From assembly GCA_019308145.1 (NCBI GenBank), contig JAFDIG010000028.1:1-13550 (forward strand): DNA of 13,550 nt, read 5' to 3'. The position numbers were made by a program, and so were the translations under genes. Shown here in pieces: positions 1 to 6,887 of this stretch. Position 1 is the first letter of the stretch; each line of letters opens with the position of its first letter. Source of the stretch: Deltaproteobacteria bacterium. GTDB lineage: Bacteria > Desulfobacterota > JAFDIG01. Under the pieces are notes generated by a model, which was not told the DNA's origin, ran no database searches, and saw only the letters and a program-made list of their open reading frames with translations.

Positions 1-813
1 GGGTATCCAGGGTTGAAAAAATATTCTCATTTCTATGGCCATTATGGAACTGCATGGCAAAACCAAACAAAGGAATTTGCTGAATTCCCTGGTGCAATTG
101 TTATGACGACAAACTGTATTCAAAAACCAAAAGAATCATACAAGGATAATATATTTACAACTGGTCTGGTCGGTTGGCCTGGTGTTAAACATATAAAAAA
201 CAAGGATTTTACACCTGTTATTGAAAAAGCGCTTGATATGCCAGGCTTTCCTGAGGATAAAAACGGTAAATCTGTTATGGTAGGATTTGCAAGAAATGCT
301 ATTTTATCTGTTGCGGATAAGGTAATCGAGGCTGTTAAAGGGAAAGCTATCAGGCATTTCTTCTTGATTGGTGGATGTGATGGTGCAAAACCAGGCAGAA
401 GTTATTATACCAAACTTGTAGAAAAGATCCCAAATGATTGTATTGTTTTAACTCTCGGATGTGGTAAATTCCGCTTTTTTGATAAAGAATTAGGTGATAT
501 AGGTGGGATACCAAGACTTCTTGATGTTGGTCAATGCAATGACGCCTACTCTGCTATACAGATTGCTTTAGCATTATCAAAGGCATTTAATGTTGATGTA
601 AACGATCTCCCTCTCTCTCTAATTCTTTCCTGGTTTGAACAAAAAGCTGTTGCGATTTTACTTACTCTTTTATATCTTGGCATAAAGGATATACGTATCG
701 GACCAACTCTTCCTGCGTTTATATCCCCTAATGTTTTAGATGTGCTTGTGAAAAACTTTGATTTAAAACCGATTTCTACACCTGATGAGGATCTAAAAGT
801 TATACTTGGTTAA
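1..813 (+). CDS. hcp: Hydroxylamine reductase / hybrid-cluster protein, C-terminal half (5' end outside window)
   Basis: The frame is open from base 1, giving 270 residues of a protein that is normally about 550 long; an apparent TTG start at base 13 is only an internal Leu codon. Family knowledge: Hcp carries a cubane Fe-S cluster near its N-terminus (not in view) and a hybrid Fe-S-O cluster, and acts in the cytoplasm on nitric oxide or hydroxylamine. Seen here are the expected C-terminal hybrid-cluster ligands: Cys39 (TTNC), Cys126 (GGCDGAKPGR, the persulfide position), Cys154 (LGCGKFRF), Cys179 (GQCNDAYSA) and Glu213 (WFEQKA). Their spacings (28, 25 and 34 after Cys126) match what I recall for Desulfovibrio Hcp. 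No ligand is missing and there is no frameshift, so the visible half looks functional. An HD-domain gene and a ferredoxin-like gene follow on the same strand. Confidence 0.96.
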   Translation, partial: GYPGLKKYSHFYGHYGTAWQNQTKEFAEFPGAIVMTTNCIQKPKESYKDNIFTTGLVGWPGVKHIKNKDFTPVIEKALDMPGFPEDKNGKSVMVGFARNAILSVADKVIEAVKGKAIRHFFLIGGCDGAKPGRSYYTKLVEKIPNDCIVLTLGCGKFRFFDKELGDIGGIPRLLDVGQCNDAYSAIQIALALSKAFNVDVNDLPLSLILSWFEQKAVAILLTLLYLGIKDIRIGPTLPAFISPNVLDVLVKNFDLKPISTPDEDLKVILG

Positions 814-827
814 TAAGAAAAACAAGA

Positions 828-856
828 TTGACATACTTTTCCTTTTTATAAATAAT
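828..856 (+). promoter_or_regulatory. Candidate sigma-70 promoter for the HD-domain / ferredoxin gene pair
   Basis: A perfect -35 box TTGACA (828-833) is followed after 17 bases by AATAAT (851-856), five of six matches to the -10 consensus. Transcription would begin near base 863, about 50 bases before the HD-domain start codon. The -10 box lies in the left arm of the dyad at 851-892, so a protein bound to the dyad would block or modulate this promoter. AT-rich DNA yields chance -10 boxes, but the exact -35 box and ideal spacing make this one better than most. Confidence 0.5.
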
Positions 857-892
857 GGGAACTCCTGAATAAATTCAGGGGATCCCATTATT
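851..892. repeat. 42-base inverted repeat between hcp and the HD-domain gene (operator-like dyad or hcp terminator)
   Basis: The outer arms AATAATGGGA (851-860) and TCCCATTATT (883-892) are perfect complements. The inner arms CCTGAAT (864-870) and ATTCAGG (873-879) are also perfect. The three bases joining them on each side give one G-C pair, one G-T wobble and one A-A mismatch. In RNA read through from hcp this would be a very stable hairpin that could end or protect the hcp message, but no run of T follows, so it is a poor intrinsic terminator. From the promoter starting near 863 only the inner stem would remain, at the very 5' end of the mRNA. A dispersed genomic repeat is a third possibility. 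Confidence 0.75.
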
Positions 893-912
893 AAGCATTA
901 GGAGATATCAAT

Positions 913-1653
913 ATGAAATGTCCAGGGCAGGATACTCGTTACTGGAAGCATGACGCCATATTTGAGGTAAAATGTCCAAAATGTGGCTATCCAGTTGAAT
1001 TCTTTAAGGATGAGACAACCAAAAGATGTAAAAGTTGTGGTTATAGATTTACAAATCCAAGGATGGATTTTGGTTGTGCATCTTATTGCCCTCAAGCAAA
1101 ACAGTGTTTGGGGGAACTTCCACCTGAACTTATAGAGAAAAGAAAAGAGCTTCTAAAGGATAGGGTTGCTATAGAGATGAAGCGTTACTTTGGGAAGGAT
1201 TTCAAACGAATCGGTCATGCTACACGCGTTGCTCGTTATGCAGAAGAGATCAGTAAGAATGAAGGGGGAAATATTGCTGTTATTCTTATAGCAGCTTATT
1301 TGCATGATATAGGTATTAAGGAAGCAGAAAAAAAGTATAAAGAAGATTATGAAAAATATCATGAAGAGGAAGGAGCTCATGTTGCTTATGATATTTTAAC
1401 AAGATTAGGTGCTGATAAAGAATTAATAGAAGAAGTAATTGATATCATTTCTCATCATCATCATCCGAAAGATAATGAAAATATCAATTTCGAGATTGTT
1501 TATGACGCGGATTTAGTGGTAAATTTAGAGGAAAAACTTAAAGAATCTAAGATTGATGAAAAAAATCTAAAGGAAATAATCAATAATTCATTTTTTACCG
1601 AAACAGGTTTATTTCTTGCTAAAAAAAATCTTTTGGAAAACTATAATAAATGA
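913..1653 (+). CDS. HD-domain (putative metal-dependent phosphohydrolase) protein with Cys-rich N-terminus
   Basis: 246 residues. The ATG at 913 has an AGGAGA ribosome site seven bases upstream. Residues 1-66 hold eight cysteines: two CxxC pairs (21/24 and 39/42) that look like a zinc ribbon, plus Cys3, Cys55, Cys59 and Cys65, which could form a second metal or Fe-S site. Residues about 100-205 are an HD domain: His102 (GHATRVARYAEEI), the His131-Asp132 pair (AAYLHDIG), His156, a four-histidine run at 181-184 and Asp198/Asp200 (YDADLV). Family knowledge: HD domains are usually metal-dependent phosphohydrolases or phosphodiesterases; substrate here is unknown. The gene sits after hcp and 16 bases before a ferredoxin-like gene, with which it is probably co-transcribed. 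A role in redox or nitrosative stress is inference from position. I recall similar proteins annotated only as HD domain-containing. Confidence 0.88.
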   Translation: MKCPGQDTRYWKHDAIFEVKCPKCGYPVEFFKDETTKRCKSCGYRFTNPRMDFGCASYCPQAKQCLGELPPELIEKRKELLKDRVAIEMKRYFGKDFKRIGHATRVARYAEEISKNEGGNIAVILIAAYLHDIGIKEAEKKYKEDYEKYHEEEGAHVAYDILTRLGADKELIEEVIDIISHHHHPKDNENINFEIVYDADLVVNLEEKLKESKIDEKNLKEIINNSFFTETGLFLAKKNLLENYNK

Positions 1654-1669
1654 TAAAAAAGGAAATCTT

Positions 1670-2401
1670 ATGAAAGTTAAAAGGAAAATAATAGAAATAG
1701 ATGAAGAACTTTGTGATGGTTGTGGAACATGTGTACCAGCATGCGCAGAGGGAGCTATTCAAATTATAGATGGCAAGGCTAAATTGGTTTCAGAAAGATA
1801 TTGTGATGGGCTTGGTTCATGCATAGGAGAATGTCCTAAAGGTGCATTAAGAATTATTGAGCGAGAGGCAGAGGATTTTGACGAGGATGCGGTTGAGGAA
1901 TACCTCAGTAAAAAAGAGGAGAGCACGCTTGCATGTGGATGTCCGTCAACAACTGTTCAAACATTTACTCCAGATGATATATCTTCCAAGGAAAATGAAT
2001 CAGCCTTTTATAAAGAAGTATCATCTGCCCTTTCCCATTGGCCAGTTCAGATCAATCTGATACCAGATTTCGCACCTTTTTTAATTAAAGCAGATCTTTT
2101 GATTCTCGCGGATTGTGCAGCTGTAGCATATCCAAATTTACATAATGATTTTATCAAAAATAGAGTTGTAATGATGGGCTGTCCAAAGTTTGATGATATA
2201 AATGAATATCAAAGAAAATTTACCGAGATCTTTAAAAAGGCTGATATCAAAAAGATTACAGCTGTCATAATGGAGGTGCCTTGCTGCTCTGGGCTTCCTT
2301 TTATTTTGAAAAAAGCCATAGATAATGCAAATCTTGATCTTGTGATTGAACAGACAACTATCAGTATAAAGGGAGAGATCATCAAAAAAGAGTATCTTTA
2401 A
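1670..2401 (+). CDS. Ferredoxin-like Fe-S protein with cysteine-containing C-terminal domain
   Basis: 243 residues. I chose the ATG at 1670 because an AAAAGGA ribosome site lies seven bases before it; the frame continues upstream to an ATG at 1616, but that would run inside the HD-domain gene and adds no recognisable sequence. The N-terminus is a two-cluster ferredoxin domain: a complete CxxCxxCxxxC motif (Cys15, 18, 21, 25), then a second motif with Cys45, Cys51 and Cys55-Pro where Leu48 replaces the expected second cysteine. This may give a [3Fe-4S] cluster or a cluster with an outside ligand. Further on are CGCP (89-92), DC (Cys149), GCP (Cys171) and PCC (205-206), which together could hold another cluster. 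It is soluble with no signal peptide. Because hcp and the HD gene lie upstream, electron transfer to Hcp is a reasonable guess but not shown. No exact family name is recognised for the C-terminal part. Confidence 0.85.
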   Translation: MKVKRKIIEIDEELCDGCGTCVPACAEGAIQIIDGKAKLVSERYCDGLGSCIGECPKGALRIIEREAEDFDEDAVEEYLSKKEESTLACGCPSTTVQTFTPDDISSKENESAFYKEVSSALSHWPVQINLIPDFAPFLIKADLLILADCAAVAYPNLHNDFIKNRVVMMGCPKFDDINEYQRKFTEIFKKADIKKITAVIMEVPCCSGLPFILKKAIDNANLDLVIEQTTISIKGEIIKKEYL

Positions 2402-2524
2402 GTCTAAAAAAAGGAGAAGGTAAAAAGATTGAACATCCTTAATCCCCATCATTTTTGATTATATATTTAAATATGCTTCATCATTCCAAATCCTTTTCTA
2501 TTACCTTATAGATAGATTAAGAGC

Positions 2525-2554
2525 TTGACAAAAGAATTGTTAACTTTATATAGT
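2525..2554 (+). promoter_or_regulatory. Candidate sigma-70 promoter of the AICAR transformylase gene
   Basis: TTGACA (2525-2530) is followed after 18 bases by TATAGT (2549-2554), five of six -10 matches. An overlapping TATATA at 2547 with a 16-base gap is an alternative. The start of transcription would be near 2561, giving a leader of about 30 bases. I saw no purine-type operator or riboswitch fold in this 189-base spacer. Confidence 0.5.
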
Positions 2555-2575
2555 TACTTTTACTACTTTACATCT

Positions 2576-2583
2576 AAAGGAGG
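2576..2583 (+). promoter_or_regulatory. Strong ribosome binding site fixing a GTG start
   Basis: AAAGGAGG is close to a perfect anti-16S complement and ends seven bases before the GTG at 2591. It settles the use of GTG rather than any downstream ATG, and suggests high translation of the transformylase. Confidence 0.8.
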
Positions 2584-2590
2584 CTTATAA

Positions 2591-3886
2591 GTGGCTAAAG
2601 ATTTCAAAAAGATTTATAAAACTATTATGGCTGATCATTTTCCTGATACCATGACCATAACATTTGGCGAACAAAAACTTGTATATAAAAAAAGAACATG
2701 GAAGATCCCAGACGAAAAAAGCGGTGAGCTTATAGAAAAGGGCTTAAGGTATGGAGAAAATCCAGATCAAGAGGCAGCCCTTTATGAACTTATTAATGGT
2801 AATCTCATTTTGGGGGAATGCCAATTTGTTAGTCCAGGAAATGGTTTGGTCTCTTCTATTACCGAAGAGGATATGATACAAGCTGGCAAACATCCAGGCA
2901 AGATTAATCTAACAGATGTTGATAATGGATTAAATATACTTAAATACCTAACAAAAAAACCTGCTGCTGTAATCATGAAACACAATAATCCTTGTGGCGT
3001 TGCCTATGGTAATACATTATCTGAAGCATATGATAGGGCAAATATGGCAGATAGAATTGCTGCATTTGGTGGAGCTGTTGTTTTTAATCGTCCTATAGAT
3101 AAAGATACAGCTGAATTGATAAACAAAAACTATCTTGAGGTTGTTACTGCTCCTGAATTTGAAGAAGGCGTGGTTGATATACTTAAAAAGAGAAAAAATC
3201 TAAGGATCATAAAAATAAAAAGGATCGACCAATTAGAAGAATATAAAACCTTACGTTTTGTTGATTTTAAATCACTCATAGATGGAGGGATCATCGTCCA
3301 GCAATCACCTATAAATGCAATAAATTCTAAAGAGGATTTCAAGCCTGCTGTTGCGGTTTATAAAGGAGTCGAGTACAGGATAGAGAGAGAACCAACTGAG
3401 AATGAATATGAGGATATGATATTTGGATGGGCAGTGGAACAGGGCGTTTCATCAAACTCTGTGCTTTATGTAAAGGATGGTGTAACCATTGGTATTGGTA
3501 CTGGTGAGCAAGATAGGGTAGGAGTAGCTGAGATAGCTGTTTTTAAAGCCTATACAAAATATGCAGATGCCTTATGCTTTAAAAAATATGGTATTCCTTA
3601 TAAAATACTTGAGATGGAGATAAACCAAGGGAAAAGAAGGAAGGAGCAGAAAGAAGAGATCGATTTTATGACTAAACAGGCAAGGGCTGGTTTGATAGGC
3701 TCAGCTATGATTTCTGATGCATTCTTCCCATTTAGAGATGGTGTTGATGTAGGAATCAAGGAGGGGGTTTCTGCTATTGTTCACCCAGGTGGCTCTGAAA
3801 GGGATTTTGAATCTATAATTGCCTGTAATGAAGCAAACCCAAAAGTAACCATGGTATTTACAGGGCAAAGGGCTTTTAAGCATTAG
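2591..3886 (+). CDS. purH: Single-domain AICAR transformylase (PurH C-terminal domain only)
   Basis: 431 residues. The protein matches the formyltransferase domain of bifunctional PurH/ATIC, which moves the formyl group of 10-formyl-tetrahydrofolate to AICAR to give FAICAR, the next-to-last step of IMP synthesis. Visible family motifs are RYGENP (53-58), the catalytic Lys130-His131 in KHNNPCG, AAFGGAVVFN (157-166), SNSVLY (288-293), SDAFFPFRD (375-383), HPGGSERD (398-405) and a C-terminal TGQRAFKH. RYGENP starts near residue 53 rather than near 200 as in full PurH, so the IMP cyclohydrolase (MGS-like) domain is absent. The strong ribosome site at 2576-2583 argues that this is a natural start, not a truncation. 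The cell would need a separate cyclohydrolase, which is not in the window. I recall similar transformylase-only proteins in some sulfate-reducing lineages. The 3' end overlaps the convergent neighbour's stop codon. Confidence 0.93.
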   Translation: MAKDFKKIYKTIMADHFPDTMTITFGEQKLVYKKRTWKIPDEKSGELIEKGLRYGENPDQEAALYELINGNLILGECQFVSPGNGLVSSITEEDMIQAGKHPGKINLTDVDNGLNILKYLTKKPAAVIMKHNNPCGVAYGNTLSEAYDRANMADRIAAFGGAVVFNRPIDKDTAELINKNYLEVVTAPEFEEGVVDILKKRKNLRIIKIKRIDQLEEYKTLRFVDFKSLIDGGIIVQQSPINAINSKEDFKPAVAVYKGVEYRIEREPTENEYEDMIFGWAVEQGVSSNSVLYVKDGVTIGIGTGEQDRVGVAEIAVFKAYTKYADALCFKKYGIPYKILEMEINQGKRRKEQKEEIDFMTKQARAGLIGSAMISDAFFPFRDGVDVGIKEGVSAIVHPGGSERDFESIIACNEANPKVTMVFTGQRAFKH

Positions 3887-5292
3887 TATCTTTTATCAAC
3901 CTTTTTCTGTCCAATTCCAATACCTAAAATAAAGGATAAAAGAAAGGCATTAGAGGGTATTTGCATATTAAAATCTGTAAGGCTGTGAAATATTACAACT
4001 ATAAATGATATTAGACTGCCAAGAGCGGTCCATGAAGGTAGTCCAGTACGCTTTTTCCATATTTTATATAGCGAAGTTATAATCTTTATTGCCCCATAGC
4101 TAAGTATAGAAAAGCCAACAATGCCTGTTTCAGCAAGGAACTGCAAGATATCATTGTGTGCATGGTCAAACTGTATCCTTGGGGCAAAACTTTGGTATAT
4201 TGGAAAAACATCTTTATATGTGCCAAGACCTGAGCCAAAAAGGATAAAATCCTTTATCATTTTTACGGTATCTTTCCATTGAGTTAGTCTTGAGCCATTA
4301 GCTGTTATTTCATCTCCTATTGCTATAAATCTTTCAATCAATGTTTTTAAACCTATTTGAGCTCCCCACAGAACTAACAACCCAATAAAAATTAAAATTA
4401 GCCATGAACTCCTTTTTAATCCTAAGCCAATGAGAAAAAAAAGGATAAACGTTAAAAAAATTGTTATTACTCCACTTCTTGAATATGAAAAAAATATCGC
4501 TAATCCCATAAGAATCATAAAGAAAAAAGATATAGAGATCTTGAAAAAATGTTCGGATAATTCATGATCCCTTATGATATCCTTTATTAATATATCTTTA
4601 AAATTAGAATGGAGTTTGCTATAAAAAAATGCTAAAGCAATAGGTAGGATCATTTCCAAATAACCTGAAAAATGATTTCTATTTACAAAAGTTCCAGTTG
4701 CACAATCAAGACCATAGTGTTTCTTCTCCCAAAGAATATATTGATGTCCACTGAAATACTCTAAAAGACCATACAAAGCCTGAATAGTTCCTAAAAGAAC
4801 AATAACCCATAAAATAAAGTTGAGCCTTCTTCTTCCTCTAAAAAAATTACATGCTAAATAAAATGTGAAACCATATGCGATAATTTTTAAAAAAGCTACC
4901 ATCGTTCCATAAGTATGAACAGATATAGGAATCCATGTCCCTTTATTTAAATCAAAAAACAAAATTACTTTATTATAGATTTCTGCTGCTTTAGGTGATA
5001 TAAGTTCAATAAAAGAAAAAGGAAATTTGATAAGCTGAAAGATAATAAGAGACAAAAATGTTAAAAATATCCATTTAAAAGGAAGGTATGGAAATGAATA
5101 TTTTTTATTTTTGTATTTATTATGATAAGGATCAAAATCAAGTAATATAAGAAAAAAAGAATATAAGACAAGAGCAAAAATAATAAGCTCCATTAAAACA
5201 TAATATAACTTTGTAACACTACCAAAGATAGGAGTAAATGATAATAGGATAACAATCCCAGTAATTATTGGTATCTCTTCTTTTCTGAACAA
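3883..5292 (-). CDS. O-antigen ligase / polymerase-like membrane protein (Wzy_C domain)
   Basis: 469 residues, mostly hydrophobic, with roughly ten or more membrane segments. Family marks of the Wzy/WaaL glycan polymerase-ligase group are GTFVNRNHFSGYLE (200-213), SYSRSG (269-274), a large extra-membrane loop with GSRLTQW (Arg335) and GSGLGTY (353-359), then HAHNDILQFLAETG (377-390) and HSLTDFNMQIPSNAF (436-450). Family knowledge: such proteins use undecaprenyl-linked glycans at the outer face of the inner membrane, joining O-antigen to lipid A-core, polymerising O-units, or glycosylating protein. Which of these applies cannot be told, because no other glycan gene is nearby. The start is TTG at 5292, with AAGAGG about five bases upstream. 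xdhC lies 74 bases upstream on the same strand, so co-transcription is possible though functionally odd. Confidence 0.87.
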   Translation of the reverse strand: MFRKEEIPIITGIVILLSFTPIFGSVTKLYYVLMELIIFALVLYSFFLILLDFDPYHNKYKNKKYSFPYLPFKWIFLTFLSLIIFQLIKFPFSFIELISPKAAEIYNKVILFFDLNKGTWIPISVHTYGTMVAFLKIIAYGFTFYLACNFFRGRRRLNFILWVIVLLGTIQALYGLLEYFSGHQYILWEKKHYGLDCATGTFVNRNHFSGYLEMILPIALAFFYSKLHSNFKDILIKDIIRDHELSEHFFKISISFFFMILMGLAIFFSYSRSGVITIFLTFILFFLIGLGLKRSSWLILIFIGLLVLWGAQIGLKTLIERFIAIGDEITANGSRLTQWKDTVKMIKDFILFGSGLGTYKDVFPIYQSFAPRIQFDHAHNDILQFLAETGIVGFSILSYGAIKIITSLYKIWKKRTGLPSWTALGSLISFIVVIFHSLTDFNMQIPSNAFLLSFILGIGIGQKKVDKRY

Positions 5293-5335
5293 TATAACCT
5301 CTTAATAGAAATCAAAATTTTAAGTTAATATTAAT

Positions 5336-5355
5336 AAAACTTTGAGAAAAGTTTT
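5336..5355 (-). other. Small A/T-rich stem-loop between xdhC and the membrane-protein gene
   Basis: AAAACTTT (5336-5343) and AAAGTTTT (5348-5355) form an eight-pair stem with a four-base loop. On the minus strand the 3' side runs into GTTTTATTAATATT, a loose T-rich tail. It could be a weak terminator after xdhC or only AT-rich noise, because the stem has a single G-C pair. Confidence 0.25.
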
Positions 5356-5366
5356 AATGAGTTTTA

Positions 5367-6482
5367 CTAAACCTTCCAATCCTTCTTCCCGAGTGGTAAT
5401 TTATCTCCACGCACTTTTATGAGTTCAGCTACAATACTTATTGCAATCTCTTCAGGGGTTTCTGCATTAATATTTAATCCTATTGGTGCATGGACTCTAT
5501 CAAGAACCTCTTTTGATATTCCCTTTTTAATGATCTCTTTATAAACTAAATCCCTTTTCCTTCTGCTACCAATCATTCCAATATAAATGGCATCAGTTTT
5601 TAGTGCCATCTCTAAACATATATTATCTGAAAGATGTCCTCTTGTGACAATAACTAAATAACTTGTTTCATCAATCTGAATTTTTTCAAAAACCTTTGAA
5701 AAATCCTCTAAAATTACCTCATCTGCATCAGGGAAACGTGCTTGATCAGCAAATTCAGCCCTATCATCTATAACCACTACCTTAAAATTAACCATTTTAA
5801 CCAAAGGAACAAGTTTTTGTGAGATATGGCCTCCGCCAAAAATATATACTGTTGGGACAGAGAGCACAGGTTCTAAATAAACCCCTTGCATCTTTACTGA
5901 GGTTAGTTTTGTCTCTACTAAATCATTATTATGTAAAGTATAAAATCCTGGTTTTCTTTTTCTTAATAACTCACTAAATTTTTTCTGAGTAATCGATAGG
6001 ATCATCTTTTCAGATTCAACAGGTGCGATTACCTCCTTTTCGGTTATTAATGATTTATATATATCCTTTGCGACAGTTTCAGGGTAGACAAATGTAATAA
6101 TAATTCCCTTGCCACCTCTTTTCCTAATGCGAACTGCTTCGCTAAAGATATTTAGAGCAGACTTGCTATTTTTAGAGATAAACTCTAAATAGATATCCAA
6201 AATACCGCCGCAAAGCATATCTGTACCAGCCACATCTTCACCTTTCATCTCTATATGGATCAATCTATTTTTTCTTATATGAAAAAGTTCCTTAGAAAGG
6301 GTAAGGATATCTGATTCAAGCTTTCCGCCACCAAGTGTACCTAAAAATGTTCCATCCTCTCTTATTACAAATGAAGCACCAAGCTTTGCAGGAGATGGTC
6401 CTATTTGGCTTATAATAGAAGCTAAAATCAAGTTCTCTTCATTATTTAAAAGATCAACAATTCCTTGATATATATCCACCAT
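5367..6482 (-). CDS. xdhC: XdhC/CoxI-family molybdoenzyme maturation protein
   Basis: 371 residues, ATG start, with AGAAGGG about nine bases upstream. The N-terminal XdhC_CoxI domain shows IGPSPAKLGASFVI (27-40), DGTFLGTLGGGKLES (43-57) and the conserved TDMLCGG (87-93). The C-terminal Rossmann domain shows VYIFGGGHIS (212-221), VVIDDR (236-241), IVTRGH (278-283), IGMIGSRRKR (301-310) and a closing stretch from HAPIGL (331) to EIAISI (350). Family knowledge: XdhC binds molybdenum cofactor and helps exchange the oxo for a sulfido ligand before insertion into xanthine-dehydrogenase or CO-dehydrogenase-type hydroxylases; it works in the cytoplasm. No such hydroxylase, nor any cofactor-synthesis gene, is in the window, so its client is unknown. 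Related proteins also occur near selenium-dependent hydroxylases. Confidence 0.9.
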   Translation of the reverse strand: MVDIYQGIVDLLNNEENLILASIISQIGPSPAKLGASFVIREDGTFLGTLGGGKLESDILTLSKELFHIRKNRLIHIEMKGEDVAGTDMLCGGILDIYLEFISKNSKSALNIFSEAVRIRKRGGKGIIITFVYPETVAKDIYKSLITEKEVIAPVESEKMILSITQKKFSELLRKRKPGFYTLHNNDLVETKLTSVKMQGVYLEPVLSVPTVYIFGGGHISQKLVPLVKMVNFKVVVIDDRAEFADQARFPDADEVILEDFSKVFEKIQIDETSYLVIVTRGHLSDNICLEMALKTDAIYIGMIGSRRKRDLVYKEIIKKGISKEVLDRVHAPIGLNINAETPEEIAISIVAELIKVRGDKLPLGKKDWKV

Positions 6483-6887
6483 AAATAAGAACCCTTCTAC
6501 ACTATTTAATTTTTACCAAAAAATAAAAGTTAAAATTATAAAAAAACAAAAAATTTTCCCTTTTATACTGTTTGAAATCTCTTAAACTCCCAAAAGGTCA
6601 AAGTATTTTTTGTTTTAAAAATTAATTTTAGCCAAAATTTTTTATAAACAATACCATAAATTTTATTTTATTCCAACTACCAAAGCCTAAGCATCATAGT
6701 CGGAATAGAAATTTATTGTAGAGTATAGTCTCATAAATTATTACCTTTGTATTTCTTCTACTTTATTTTTAATAATTGGAAACCTCTTTTCTTATTTATT
6801 TAGAAATATTTTATTTTAATAATAGACTTTTTAAATTTATTATTATAGGCTATAAAATAGATAATAAAAAGAGAGTTAATTAACAGA
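6483..6887. other. 405-base AT-rich divergent intergenic region
   Basis: It separates the divergent xdhC and TIM-barrel genes and should carry promoters for both. I found no reading frame, RNA gene or convincing promoter pair. On the + strand TATAAA (6851-6856) could be a -10 box but lacks a good -35 box. On the - strand TTGACC occurs within 6590-6610 without a clear -10 partner. Long A and T tracts suggest bent DNA. The one clear structure is the inverted repeat at 6666-6710. Confidence 0.6.
6666..6710. repeat. Imperfect inverted repeat in the xdhC / TIM-barrel spacer
   Basis: Bases 6666-6679 pair with 6697-6710 over 14 positions, with one A-C mismatch and one G-T wobble. The cores are ATTCC...ACTA on the left and TAGT...GGAAT on the right, and the loop is 17 bases. 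It contains most of the G and C in an otherwise nearly pure A/T spacer, so it stands out. It lies about 190 bases from either gene. It could be an operator or the fold of a small RNA; neither is shown. Confidence 0.5.

Noticed and set aside
13..15. TTG as a start codon for a short Hcp
   Set aside because: The frame is open upstream to base 1 and Hcp homologues continue through this position, so it is an internal Leu codon.
1616..1669. Upstream ATG extension of the ferredoxin-like protein
   Set aside because: It runs inside the HD-domain gene, has no ribosome site, and adds residues unlike a ferredoxin N-terminus; ATG 1670 has a ribosome site.
2429..2458. A nine-residue TTG-started reading frame after an AGGAGAAGG sequence, between the Fe-S protein gene and purH
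   Set aside because: It is too short to distinguish from chance, has no attenuator-like structure after it, and starts with TTG.
6571..6588. GTTTGAAATCTCTTAAAC resembles the ends of a CRISPR repeat
   Set aside because: It occurs once; there is no second copy at spacer distance and no cas gene in the window.
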